Assembly: GCA_025765615.1 (NCBI GenBank)
Contig: JAIVFJ010000134.1
Location: 62,001 to 126,000 of the forward strand
DNA length: 64,000 nt
Direction of reading: 5' to 3'
Source of the DNA: Zopfochytrium polystomum
Taxonomy: Eukaryota > Chytridiomycota > Chytridiomycetes > Chytridiales > Chytridiaceae
The number at the start of each line of letters is the position of its first letter. The first letter of the stretch is position 1. The notes below the pieces were generated by a model. That model was not told where the DNA came from. It did no database searches and saw nothing but the letters and a program-made list of their open reading frames with translations. The translations under genes were made by a program, and so were the position numbers. Below, one piece after another: positions 39,111 through 50,639 of this stretch.

Positions 39111-41003
39111 ATGGGTGGGAGGAAGCTTTTCGACTGGCTGCGATCAAAGAGGGCGAAGTCACCACAAGCACGCTCCGGTCCCGGCTCGAGTTCCCGCTCC
39201 CGTTCCCGCTCACGCACCCGCTCCCAGCACAGCGCGGACTCTGGCACCAACGCGAATGTTCCTGTTGATGATCTGCTCACTCTAGTACGGGCGGCGATCT
39301 CCGACTGGAACTCGAAGGCTGGCGTGCGCTTCGTGAAGCTGGGGCGAACCGCCAGCGGCGACTTTACCGTCGAGCTTGTGGGCCGTGAGCCTGTCCGCCG
39401 CCAGACCTACATCGCAGTTAGCCACACGTGGTGGGCGTTCAGTCCGCAGGCGGAAGGCTACCTGCAGGACGCGGCCGCGAAGCTTGCCCTCGTCGCCCGG
39501 ACTTTGCGCCTGAGCCAGTCCATTCTTCTGTGGATGGACCAGCTGTGCATCCGACAGGACGACAGTGCTGACGTCTCGGCGAACCTGGCCGAGGTGCGGG
39601 CCATCTACGCCGGCGCGGAGGCGGTCTGGATATTCGCCGCGGGGGACCCGGCGAAGCGTATGCAGATCCGAATCGGCGCGCGACCACTGGGCAGTGATCT
39701 CATCGCTCTGCGGAAAGTGTACCCCGGGCTGGACGCATGGGTGAGGCGGCTTTGGACGTTTAAGGAGGCCATCGTGGCACGCAAGCTCCTGGTTTTCGCG
39801 CACAGCCACGGCGGTGAGCTGATCAATATTCGCGCCATTGTTGAAGCCACGCTATCAGGCACCGCCGTGACAGACGCTGAGGTTGACGACGACGCCGGAT
39901 TCCGCGACACGTCGGAAATGCTGGTGATGAGCTTCTCCAAAATGGCTGTGGCCCGGAAGGCTGGTCTCGTCGGCCTACTGCACCTGGAGAACGACGACGG
40001 AAGGGAGCCGCCAAACCTTGGAGGGAATTCCCCATACTCCCGCCTGGCGCGGACCCTCGGGCATGACGACGGCGACACCCACTTGACCTTTGCGCAGCTG
40101 GTGGTTCGGAGCGAGGGGCTTGTTTGCTCGTACTCTGCAGACCGCCTGCACGCCGTCATTGACTTGGTGGCCAAAGACATGTCCTCGTACGACTACGGCT
40201 GGGACCTCCACAAGGCGACGCTATGGGTTCTGAAGAACGTTCCTGGAGCGGCCGACGTCAACGAGGTTCTATGGGCTCTCGGCGACCAGCCCGCCCAGGG
40301 TTGCAGCGCCATCGCCCTTCCCGGAGCCAGGTGGATCCACACATCGCCCTTTGAACAAACCTTCATCGTAGAATTTTTAGGTGCTAAGGGGGTCAATGGT
40401 GGGTTCGTCGACTCATACGAGAGCTGGGACCTCACGCCCCTCGGCCGCAGCGCCTGGAGAGAGGACGCGTTGCGCGGGCTTTTGGGCAGCGACAAGCTGA
40501 CCTCGCTGCTCCGCAGCGTGCATGACGGGGTCGTCCGTGACGTTGTGCCTCGTAAGCCAACCATGCAGCAAGAGCAGTGGCGGAGGTTCTCGCCGGAGAG
40601 CGTTCGTGACGATCTCCCCGAAGGCATGTACGCCTACACCACCGACAGCAAGAGTATCTACCGGCTGCACGACAGCTTTCATGCAGCCGTGGATGCTCTA
40701 AACTCCCCGACGCTCGTGCTGACAGCGGCCGTCATCCGGGGGAAGACTGTACTGGCAGTCAGCCCGCGCAAACCGACGGAGGCGCTGTTTATTGTGGCCG
40801 ACACGTACGATAGGGGGTCCATGATCGAAGTCCGCTCCGGCCCCGAAGGTCGGAAGGAGCTTGTCGACGTGCTGTTGATAGTGGGTCACAGATCGGATGA
40901 ATTTTTGCTCAGGACACAGGATCCGGATGACATCATGCTGGAGGAGCTAGCAGAGGCGATGGTGAATACGCGGGACGGGCACAAGTTGCTTTTCCTGAAT
41001 TGA
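39111..41003 (+). CDS. HET-domain (heterokaryon incompatibility-like) protein
   Basis: 630 residues from M-G-G-R-K-L-F-D-W. After a Ser/Arg-rich linker, residues about 100-108 read Y-I-A-V-S-H-T-W-W (family Y-x-A-L-S-Y-x-W-G). Residues 140-151 read L-W-M-D-Q-L-C-I-R-Q-D-D (family W-I-D-x-L-C-I-N-Q-D). Residues 160-176 read A-E-V-R-A-I-Y-A-G-A-E-A-V-W-I-F-A (I-Y-x-x-A-x-x-V). Residues 210-229 read W-V-R-R-L-W-T-F-K-E-A-I-V-A-R (R-x-W-T-x-Q-E). These are the HET domain's landmark blocks in order; HET domains trigger allorecognition cell death in filamentous fungi. The C-terminal 350 residues have no recognised domain. An upstream in-frame ATG in the (GT) tract is rejected as a start. Confidence 0.8.
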   Translation: MGGRKLFDWLRSKRAKSPQARSGPGSSSRSRSRSRTRSQHSADSGTNANVPVDDLLTLVRAAISDWNSKAGVRFVKLGRTASGDFTVELVGREPVRRQTYIAVSHTWWAFSPQAEGYLQDAAAKLALVARTLRLSQSILLWMDQLCIRQDDSADVSANLAEVRAIYAGAEAVWIFAAGDPAKRMQIRIGARPLGSDLIALRKVYPGLDAWVRRLWTFKEAIVARKLLVFAHSHGGELINIRAIVEATLSGTAVTDAEVDDDAGFRDTSEMLVMSFSKMAVARKAGLVGLLHLENDDGREPPNLGGNSPYSRLARTLGHDDGDTHLTFAQLVVRSEGLVCSYSADRLHAVIDLVAKDMSSYDYGWDLHKATLWVLKNVPGAADVNEVLWALGDQPAQGCSAIALPGARWIHTSPFEQTFIVEFLGAKGVNGGFVDSYESWDLTPLGRSAWREDALRGLLGSDKLTSLLRSVHDGVVRDVVPRKPTMQQEQWRRFSPESVRDDLPEGMYAYTTDSKSIYRLHDSFHAAVDALNSPTLVLTAAVIRGKTVLAVSPRKPTEALFIVADTYDRGSMIEVRSGPEGRKELVDVLLIVGHRSDEFLLRTQDPDDIMLEELAEAMVNTRDGHKLLFLN

Positions 41004-42149
41004 AAGGGTACTTTCTGAGGAAAGTTTCTTTTTGAGCGGGGCCTGTTTGAAGCGTCCCATTGCTACAAACGTTTTGACCTATTCATCTGTTGGGCGTGCT
41101 CCATTTCGATGTAAAGAAAACCGTCGTTGAACATGCTCAGTTGATAAGAGAAGGGGTGCATCAGGGCGCCATAGCTTTCTCAAGGGTAATTTCGCAACGA
41201 TGGGCCGACGCTCAAGACAGTTTCGCAACTGGGTGTGTTCAAAGACACATTCTGAAGCTTTCACATCATGATGTATGTAACTTAACTCTGCAGAGACTAG
41301 CAGTGCACTGCTCCTTGTCGTATTTGCAGCTGGTTTTGCGATGTCTTAATTTTCCTTCAGGCGCACAAGGTGACGAGACGCAGCGGAAGGGCGTCGGGTA
41401 ATACAGCCTGCCTTGTCAGGCGGTAATCTTATATTCAAACTCCGAAGTAACACGTTGGCTCTAACGTCGTTGGAGCGTCTGCTCTGCCGGAGGTTAATTT
41501 GAGGTTACGATGCAAGCAAAGATAAGGAAAAAAAAAGGAAAACAGGGGGGTCGAGGGGGTACAATTTGGCGTGGTGGGTAATCCGTTCCACCGAAGGTGC
41601 TATTACGATCAATGAGCGGATGGTCAACGATCGGGACCTTTCGAGAAGGCGACAGCTCTCCCCACCTCTAAATTGTCCGACCGACGCAAATTCAATATAT
41701 AGCCGATGTGGGGCTTCACGAGGATATGTATCACACGCTCTGGGTTCGCGTCGTTGGCCAGCGGTCCCCGCTCGTACCCATCGGTCAGAGAGTGGGGAGG
41801 ACCGCCAAGTGCTACAAGCGCCCACTGGGCGAGAACGAGGTCGGTGTCCGAGTGCGGGGAGGAGTGTGTGGCGGACAGTAGCACCACTGTATTCGTCGCT
41901 CCTCCTCGACTCCGTCACTATTCTGGTCCAGCTTCCAGCGGTGGCTGTTTGGACCTTGCTAAGGTGGTCCCGCATGTGGCTTTCTCATCTTTCGGATTCA
42001 TTTGTTTTGGACCGCTTCCTCTGATAAACAAGACGACTCATTATGGAATCCTGACAGTATTGGAAATGAAGCGCTGTGCGGTTGTCCAGCGTAGGGTGAC
42101 TTTTGCAGGTGGACGCCGACGAAGAGAGCGTCACATTCTTTGTATTTTT
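41004..42149. other. Spacer with a short block shared with 33.8 kb
   Basis: No gene recognised. AAACAAGACGACTCATTATG occurs here at about 42027 and at about 33845, next to the broken membrane-protein copy, suggesting dispersed duplicate fragments. Confidence 0.45.
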
Positions 42150-43403
42150 ATGGGTGCCTCGCGATTGCCTCACCTTCACAGTCCTTCCAACTTCCTTGCG
42201 CCCGAGCCTAGTCTCCAACAGCTGCTGCTGTTCGCTACCTCGGTTCGTTCCCACACATCATCAGTCTTCCAGGGACCACCTCGGCTCCTTGGTGGTTCCA
42301 TCGGCTGGAGCGGTCCAAAACTCAGGCGAAGTGATCGGAAACTCCCTTCAAATGGACAAGTCAATCCGGTGAACGACCACACAATAGCACCCCGGCAACT
42401 GCCCCCTCGCGTCATCGTATCGGAGATTGCCGTTCGGCTCCACCGCGCGGACCTCCTTTGCTTCCGCAGCGCCTGCAGGCTGTTTGCCCAAGCCGCTGAC
42501 CCACTCGCGTTCGCCGCTGTCGAGATCGCGTTCCCGCTCAGAACCGCGCTAAGTCCGATTCTGTGCCGTGTTGGCCGCTACGTCCGGCGACTCGCTCTCA
42601 CGTCGACGCACGGCGGTGCTGACGACCCCATACCGGACGACATGTTTGTCGCGTCCGAGGACCCCGTTGTCACCAAGTGGGTGGTCCACTTGACCGCCGT
42701 CGAGTCCGTCCACTGCAAGTTCGAGTACTAGGGGCACATCCCGACGCTACTCCAGGTCCTCAGCGAGCTCCCCGCCCCAGAAAGGGTGGGAACAATCCGG
42801 CTGGAGCCGTACACGGAGGCGTTCAACTCGGACCGTCTCTGTTCGGCTGTGATTTTCCACATTAAGCGGTTCCCAAACCTTCGACACGTCGTGCTGGCAT
42901 ACGTTTCGGATTTTGACCACGTTGAGGAGATCGCCAAGACGTGGCCGGGACTCGAGTCGCTCCATGTGTCTCTGGAGCAGGAAGATTATGTCGGCACGGA
43001 TCCATTCGACGACGGCGTCAAGCTACCTAACCTTCGGAGGCTCGTTCTACTGGGGTACAGCTGCGGCGAACGCACGTTGGCGTTCCTCGAGTCTGTTCGG
43101 GCTGCCACTTTGCCGATCCCAGCAGACGGGGTCTCCGACCGGACGGAGATATCCGCATTGACCGATGTGCACCTGTTTCTGGAGCAAAGTAGGAGTAAAG
43201 AGTACAGCAAGGCGGCGCACAGATTAGTCTATTTGTTGCCATTGCCGGCGGACGTTATGACGAAACGTGCTCAGAGCTTGTTCCCTGGTGCGCGTGTGGA
43301 GGTGAGGACGAACCGGGAGGTCGGTGGCCAGCCTTGGAACGACTCCCGATCGGTCACTCTGTTTTGGGGGAAGGCAGAGGATGTTTGCAGCGGAGATGAC
43401 TAG
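42150..43403 (+). pseudogene. F-box/LRR-type gene split by one in-frame TAG
   Basis: One frame is open from before 42150 to 43403 except for a TAG at 42729-42731. Upstream of it: L-P-P-R-V-I-V-S-E-I-A-V-R-L followed by L-L-C-F-R-S-A-C-R-L-F-A-Q-A, an F-box. Downstream: LRR-like strands (F-P-N-L-R-H-V-V-L-A-Y-V; W-P-G-L-E-S-L-H-V-S-L; L-P-N-L-R-R-L-V-L-L-G-Y). The frame continues through the stop without any shift (C-K-F-E-Y, stop, G-H-I-P-T-L-L-Q-V-L). The start is uncertain; M-G-A-S-R-L-P-H at 42150 is one option. It is either a very young pseudogene or a readthrough gene. Confidence 0.7.
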
Positions 43404-43519
43404 GACTCGGAGTGATTCAAGTGGTGACAACGAAGTACAACAAGCAATTTCTAGAGGCAGGTTATGAGCCTGATGAAGCGTTACAATAGGAAAAGCACAG
43501 CATTCACTTTCGGGGTCCC

Positions 43520-43950
43520 AATGTCATGCGAAGTTGAGCGAGCTACCTCTCGACGTCCTTCGCGCCATCCAACGATGCTTCGGTAAACGGCCGCTCTCCC
43601 AGTCACGTGCAATACCATATACTGTCTCTCCTTGCGCTTATCCAGCGGTACAACTTTGACTTTCACAAGGACGACAGAACTTGAACCCTGCTGTGCATGT
43701 GCAAGCGTTCTCCCTGGTGCTCGCCTGCTCAAGCCTCCTCGAGCGCCATCCTCTCAGCTGTATCCAGCTGAGTGTGTCATCGCGTATCTCACCCCCAGTT
43801 CGATCTTCAATGCGGGAGGCGCACCACCTGATTTTCACTCGGGGCGACGAGGACGACTCATCGACTTCACGAAGAACCTCGTCAGCCCTCATCCTTCATC
43901 TTTTGTGCGCTGTCCCCGTCTTCCCCCTCTCACGTCGACGCACTCCGATT
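43520..43950 (+). pseudogene. Possible F-box gene remnant
   Basis: A-K-L-S-E-L-P-L-D-V-L-R-A-I-Q-R-C-F has F-box spacing and is followed by a GTAAAC donor-like site near 43580. Later pieces are Leu/Ser-rich and cross frames. Weak, supported by one motif and the adjacent F-box relic. Confidence 0.3.
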
Positions 43951-44049
43951 TCGTCCGCGCCAAAACTTCGATATGTTCGCCACCTCCGATGTCGCATGAT
44001 GCGCTTCGTCAAAGGTGGAGTGTGGAGTGTAACACTGAGGCTTTAATAA

Positions 44050-44477
44050 CTCGGACCTCCAACTGCGCTGGGGTGTGACAAAGACGTGGTTGCGTGCGCT
44101 GGCAGGTCGTACGTAGTCGATGTTAACGTTGTCGTCATCACTGCCGTGGCTGGTATGTCCGTCCGACCGATTCAGTGACTTTGAAGGCCTTCGCAGCCAC
44201 GAGAGCAAGCGAGCGAGCGTTGCCTTTTTCCCTGTACGGGAGTGAGTGGAGGAAGGAGCGTACACCCTTGCCGAGGGCTGCCTTTGCGCGAACGGGCTGT
44301 TGCTGCAGCTGCCGCGGCAGTCGCTGAGCGAAGCCTTTTGTTAATCTGAGGTCCTCTCACACTGCCATCGCGAGTCGGAATATCCTCTCGGTGCGGCGGT
44401 GGAACAACACCAGGGAGGAGGCCGAGCGATTGACGTCGTGAGCCAGGTTTTGGTTCTCTCGGCCTCTGTGAGATCAA
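44050..44477 (-). pseudogene. Duplicated N-terminal fragment of the helical-repeat protein at 56-59 kb
   Basis: L-R-R-P-S-K-S-L-N-R-S-D-G-H-T-S-H, then D-Y-V-R-P-A-S-A-R-N, matches the R-R-A-P-K-S-P-N-R-S-D-G-S-T-S-H and Y-L-R-P-T-S-A-R-N of the large gene. The preceding Ala-run (A-T-A-A-A-A-A-A-T-A) also corresponds, in a neighbouring frame. The remaining 650 residues are absent here. Confidence 0.65.
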
Positions 44478-45007
44478 CCCCTACGGTTCTTTCTCCATTC
44501 ACCTATTTATTTCTGCATAAGACTTACTCCTCACCCGCCATACTCTTCTCGATATCTCTGCCAGCCGACCACCCGTCGTAGCAGCTGCGCATGCTTACGA
44601 ACAACACCGGCCGATGAGTCAGCATCCCAAGGAGCGTTCCGGCAGCTCCGAACGAGGGCTTTGAAGAGGTCATCGTCGGCCACTGACTCAGCCACGCCTT
44701 GGTCAAGATTTGTTTTGTGTATCGCAGACTCTGTCGATGCGTGAAGTAGATTGGTTGATTGATTGATTGATTGCAAGACTAACGCACTTCGGGACGCAAA
44801 GCCAAGTGCGAGTGCAAAAAGTATTAGAAAAAGTAGAAAGAAATATTTACAAAAAAGAAACAAAAAAAAAAAAAAACCGAAATCCCCCGACTATATTATC
44901 CACAAAAAAGAACTAAAGTTTCGAGAGCAACAAGCGACCCAAGCTCAAAGGGAATCGCAGCGCAAGCAACGGACGACGACGCACCGAACGACAACCAGCC
45001 ACTGCTC
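44478..45007. other. Spacer upstream of the large GTPase
   Basis: Contains a (TTGA)n run at about 44753-44773 and an A run near 44863-44876. No gene recognised. Confidence 0.45.
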
Positions 45008-48000
45008 ATGCCCGATCGCGAGATGGTTTCCAGAGATCGCAGCCAGGCTGATCCGCCTCATCAGCCAGAGCTGGACTTTGCCAGAATGTGCTTCCATTCG
45101 TCACTGTCCAGCCCCGCTACGTTCTTCAACACAAAGAACGTCGTCGCAACAAGCGAGGAGCTCGTACGCGCTTCCAGCCAGCCAGTCAACACAATTGTGC
45201 TGGAGACCCTAACGGAAGAGGACGTCAAGGACGGACTGCTGCATCCCGTAGGCCCGTACCTACTGCAGTCGCTGCAACTTGGCGGCACCATGGCTGACTT
45301 CATGCAGCTGTTGAATAGAACCTACTCGACTCTCTGCAGCGTTGACTCGGAGGAGGCGAAGAGGGACCTTGGTGCCGATGGGAAAGGACTCAAAGACACG
45401 AAAGACGATGCGTGGGAGTGTAGCTCTGATTACGAGGACGCAAGAAGTGATATGGAAGATGAGGTGAGATATGAGTTCCTCCTCGGCAGTTAAAAACTCA
45501 CCATATTCAGATCGAGCACCCGCTAGCGCCGCTTTTTAAGGCTAGCCAACGCGATATTCTTTTTGCGCTTCTTCACAGTCTATCCGATGCCGCACTCGAG
45601 CGCATAATCCCAACGCTGTTTAAGTTCAACATCCCCATTCCGATACTATTGTCGCCGAGATGCGATGGAGCCGGCCTGAAGCAGCTGCAACACTTGAGCG
45701 AATACCTCTACGGCAGGAAGACGTCTTTTATAGTCTATCTCTCTGTCGGACCCTCCAAACCGTTCCGCGGGGCGAAAGACTTGAAAAAATCAATCGGCGT
45801 ATGTCACAACTTATTCGATAGCGTCGAGACCTTCATCCCGGGATCGATGGACATTGCATTCCAAGAGCGCGACGGCGAAGTCCTTGGATTTGTTGCAGCT
45901 CGCGTGGAGCCCAATGAGCCAAAGGACTCACTATTCTCGCGGGTGTTAGATGACTTCATCGCGGCGGCTGCGTTAGTGCTGTTTGGTGTCGATGCAGAAG
46001 ATATTTCTCAAAAACCTGCCCGTGCCGCGCTGCAGGCCTCGTGGGAGAAGGTGGACAAAGCGACGTCGGAGCAAGTGAAACCGATTCTGCTCTGTGATTT
46101 CAATCCGAGCGTGGGCGTGAACAAGCTGCTGATCGAAAAGTTTTGCAGAAAAAACAAGCTTAACTTCAAAAATGCAGTAATGTGGACAAACACAGCCAAC
46201 GGAAACGCATTTCTTTCCCGCTTGAAGCAGACATATCGGTTTGACTTCGAAACGGTATTTCAATCAGTCCCTGAGCTTCAGTCGGCGATTGGCAAAAGCA
46301 TGTGGCAGCCTGACGCGGAAGTAGATGCATTGCTTTGTGTGATCAAATCGTCTCTCGATAACTCAAGCAGCTTCTTGCCAGTCACAGCAAAAACTGAAGA
46401 GATTTCAAATATTGCTTTGGCATTCAAGGCCCAAGTGGACCTCCGAACGAACCAGGATTTGGGCTACGAAACAGCCAGTGAACTACTGGAAAGGCTAAAG
46501 ACTGAACGAGAAGAACTCGCTTTGAATCCACCAGAGAACGGGGTTGCCCTGCTGTTTTGCGCAATTTTGCGAAAGGGAGATCCTGGCGTCATGAAGCAGT
46601 TGGTTGCGCGCCTTGAGAACATGTTTGCCTCGGAAAATCGATCAACAAACAATAACCTCCAGATCGAGTATAACCGCGCCGTGCAGGATCTTGACTTAAT
46701 CAGCTCCTTGGAAAACAAGCGGCAACTGAATCAGCAAACCTCAATACACAGTTTGTGGCGCGAGCTGGCGCATATCTATGATTTGTTCACGAACGATAAG
46801 AGCTTTCAAGAACGATACTTTTTAAAAAGAAGCGAAGTGGTTGCTTGCTACTGCGACTGGATGAATTCTGGACAGGCCATGCAGATTCTTGACAGCTCAT
46901 CAAACCACGTCATGAATGCGGATTTCGTGTCCCAAGTTCTATTGAGTGTCACAGACACTATTTTTCGGAACCTTCAGTCACGCAAACAAGCCCTCGAATG
47001 CCTGACGTTCTGCATCAGGTAATCCTCAGCCTCCCGTGCACTATTATAATTCTTTATTTTTTTTTCTTGCACTCAGCATGATTGGCGCTACCAGTTCGGG
47101 AAAGTCGTTCCTTTTCAACATGCTCTTCTCATGCGGCTTTAAAAGCAGCGCCGGAACCTGCACCAAAGGAATCTACCTTGCTGTCATGTACACTTTTTTC
47201 AACAACAAATGCGTTGTCCTATATATCCTCGACACTGAAGGACTGATGGCAGTGGAGCCTTCCAGCAGCGATGCTGCGAAGGAGCGTGGAACTCAATTCG
47301 ACAACAAAATGGCATTACTGTCATTCCTCATGTCCGACGCCGTTCTCTTCAACGTGAAAGCCGAGATTGGATCAGACGTCGAAAATATTTTGCAAATATG
47401 CGTCGCTCAGCTGGAGAGCCTGCGTCAGGCGGATTTCAACGTTCCGTGCATTCATTTCATTCAGCGTGACATGTGTGATTTGACGAAGAGGATCCAGCAA
47501 CACTCGTTTCAAATAATGAAGGTGAGATTAACGTTTCGTCGCTAGTTTCTCGGTGAGTGTAACACACACTCTCTCTTTTACTTCTTCTACATCAAGAAAA
47601 AGCTGGGGGATAACGCCAAGGAGCTCGGAATATTATCAATCGATTCTATTGTGAAACTGCACGAAGACTTTATTCACCTGCTCCCACATCCTTTTGAGCG
47701 TACCGGACAAGTTGACGGGGAAGACTTGACGATGGCAGCCAACAAAATCAGTGCCTTTTTCTCAAGTCGCGTGCGAACGCTTTCATCATCATTGTTGGAG
47801 ACGTTGATTGAGGAAGAAAATGCTCGGGAAAATAAAAAAAACCGAACCATGGCTACTTTTTGCGCCGATCTCGAAGCTACTGTCACTGCGATTCACACAC
47901 AGGCTGGATTCATTTACTTGAAAAATATGGTCAAAATTAAAGAGCAAAACATGCTGCGAGAGATCATCACAAAGCAGCTGGATGCGGTCTCGAACTTTTG

Positions 48001-50587
48001 TCAAGATTGCAGGGTTCTAATCAAAAAAACCATAGATACACTTAGGGAGAGCAAATTGCTCGCATTGTCGGAAGTGGACATTCAATTCAAGAACGATTTA
48101 GAGTCGGAGTTTGTTAATCACTTGGAAGCAACGAAAAACGAGCTCAAAAGCTCCTTTGGAAAGGACCAGAAAGCTCTCGACGAGAGTACTTGCATGATGA
48201 CTACGTATTATGAAAAGGCTAAACTCAATGTTTTGCAAGAGTGGAATCTGGGAATCAGGGAGTTTCGGCAGTCTGGTGTGCGGCAGGATGCATTCTCATC
48301 CATGGGGAAAGTCATCGAGACTGCTCTGGCGGATCAGGTTTCGTGGATGGATAAAATCAAGAGCACAACCCCAAAAGGCAATACCGAACTCATTCGCGAG
48401 TGGAAAGTCGATGAGAAGGCCAAGCATCTTGGGAAAGACTCCTTGGACACAGTGAACCGATTCATGAGAGAGCAGAAAAGGCTGCTACAGCTCGGTGAGT
48501 GTTCCGAGCATGACGCACTGGAACTTTTGGACCTCTACATTGAAGTGAGACTTCGATTTGACTTTGAAGCCAAGTGGGCACGGATTGAGGAGCGAGGTCG
48601 CGCTCTATACAAAGAAATCGCTAAATCTCCCGGGAGAAGCACAGAGTCTCATGTTGTCGCCGCATTCAACAACGCAGCAAAATTGGAGGATCGATTCAAC
48701 GGAACGAAAAAGTACAATCAGCTTGTCAAAAAGATAAATCGCCCAACTGTTATGCCCTCAAAAACTGTACTGTGTCCTAAAGATTTCGAGCGGCCTTTTA
48801 ATGAGGAATGGACAATTCCAATTCTCAACTGGAAAAAATCAAAGCGAACCGAGCTCAACACCGACGTCATTGGAGAGTTCAATTCGCTGGTGAACGGTTT
48901 TGTCAACTCCATCAAAGAAGATTCGTTCTCTCTTGATGAGAAGACCCTCATTGGATGGATTAAGGCGCTGATCAATAAGCTGGTTTATTTGGATGTTAGA
49001 GAGCCAAATCCCTTGATGGTACGTGTGAATGGCTTCCTTAGTTTATCATTTTCTAAACAGCAAAAACAGGACTACTTTAGATGGAAATTAAAAGATAAAT
49101 TAGAATCAAATCAAGAAAGATGGCTTACAACACAGCTGGAGAATTTAGCAGGTTTGAAACCTGAGTTTTGGGCCAAAGTCAAAGCCTCCCAAGATGAGAA
49201 GAAGCTACCAATGGCTGTGTTCGAAGAAGCCAAAGCTTTAATCACCGCACACCTCGAGTCAGGAAACGGAATCGACCAAATTGTCGAAAATAGCCTCCAT
49301 AAATGGGTCGACTCCAAAACATTTGCCAAGTACCTTTACGAGAAGACAACGGATCCAAGAACTGCCAAGCCTGAAGATGCAATCAGCTACTATAGTACAC
49401 CCACCGAATTCATCAAGAGTTTCTTCGAGAAAGATCTGAAAAACGACGCTATAGACATCAGTGTTCGTGCAGAGGTGAACGCCCGGGTGAACGAGGCGCT
49501 TCGAGCAATTGAGCAAATTCAAGGAGCGCTGAAGAATTTCGTCACAGAGGGGTCGGCGGAAGCTTGCACAGTCTCCAATGTTCTCGACTTCAATGTGGAC
49601 AGGAAGCAATCCCTCATGAACGTTGAATTGAAAACCACGGACATTGCGGAGGCATCCTTTGCAAAGGCCAATATTGTTGTCCCGGCGAAGTTGACTGAAA
49701 TTTTGTCGTGGTTGAGGAAATCGAAGGCTTTCACAGAGAAACTCATAGCAGCCGACGACGATATGATAATCGAACTTAAAAAAGATGCACAAACGCTGCT
49801 GGGGTCAAACAATATTGAGCTGCCAGCGAATTTTCACGTAATTTTGAAGCACACCAAGCAACATCCGTGGGTGTTTGATGGCGAAAGTCTTCGCTTGACC
49901 ACTATCGTGTTTGATAGCTCGAAAACTATGTACGGCAACGTTAGCATTCAAGAACCTGTTGCTTTTGCAGAGAAGCTTTGTGACCAGTTCACTGCATGGA
50001 GGGAGCAGCTGCGACTAAACGGGAAAGAAAACCTCGTGGAGAATACCCTTCAAGTAATGACCAAATCAATATTGAAGGAGCTGCCTTCCTACTGGAATAA
50101 GTTTCGTCCGTGTTCTTCTGCATGCCCCTTCTGCAGGGCTCTTTGCACGGTAAGCGTGGAGTCTACAACTGAAAAGCAACTCTCGCCCTAAAACAAGCTA
50201 AAAAAAAATTAAAAAAAAAAAAATTAAAACTTCAATCCAAAGCTTCCAAACGACAATCACCAGCACCATCGAACCAAGCACGTGTTTCCCGCGTTCAGCG
50301 GAACGGGGTGGGACGAAACCTCCCATCCCGTTCTTGAATCATGCATTGAAGAGAACATCCAACTTAGTTCCATTATCCACACCAAAGATGGTAAAACAAC
50401 GCACATCAAGTTTCTCGAGTGGATGAAGAAGATGAACGACAAGTGGCTTCCTTTAGAACGTGCTCTCCCGACCGACGGGCATTTGGAGAATTTGAAGCGC
50501 ACGTGGATGCGAATTCGCCGAAAGGTCGTTGCAGAATATGGACTCGTAGACAACACCCCGGAGGCGTGGAATTTTTATGACTCTTGA
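45008..50587 (+). CDS. Very large GTPase of the VLIG/GBP type
   Basis: Exons 45008-45463, 45511-47018, 47077-47521, 47597-50149 and 50243-50587 keep frame at every GT-AG junction and give 1,768 residues. The GTPase core is in exon 3. Its P-loop is G-A-T-S-S-G-K-S (658-665), the switch I Thr lies in C-T-K-G-I-Y (683-688), G3 is D-T-E-G (707-710), and a G4-like Q-R-D is at 784-786 (R-D as in GBP-type GTPases). A long helical region follows. A C-terminal Cys/His cluster spans the last junction: C-P-F-C-R-A-L-C (1646-1653), then H-Q-H-H-R-T-K-H-V-F-P-A-F-S-G (1660-1674), the arrangement of animal very-large-inducible GTPases. Those act in interferon-linked cell-autonomous defence; the role in a fungus is unknown. 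Lower GC than neighbours, suggesting a different history. Confidence 0.85.
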
Positions 50588-50639
50588 GTGACAGTCATGT
50601 GGAATTGTCAAAATGAGCTGTTTGAAATAAAACGAACAC

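Noticed and set aside
44752..44775. TTGA/TGAT repeat as a telomere-like array
   Set aside because: Only about five units, not a TTAGGG-type repeat, and embedded between genes.
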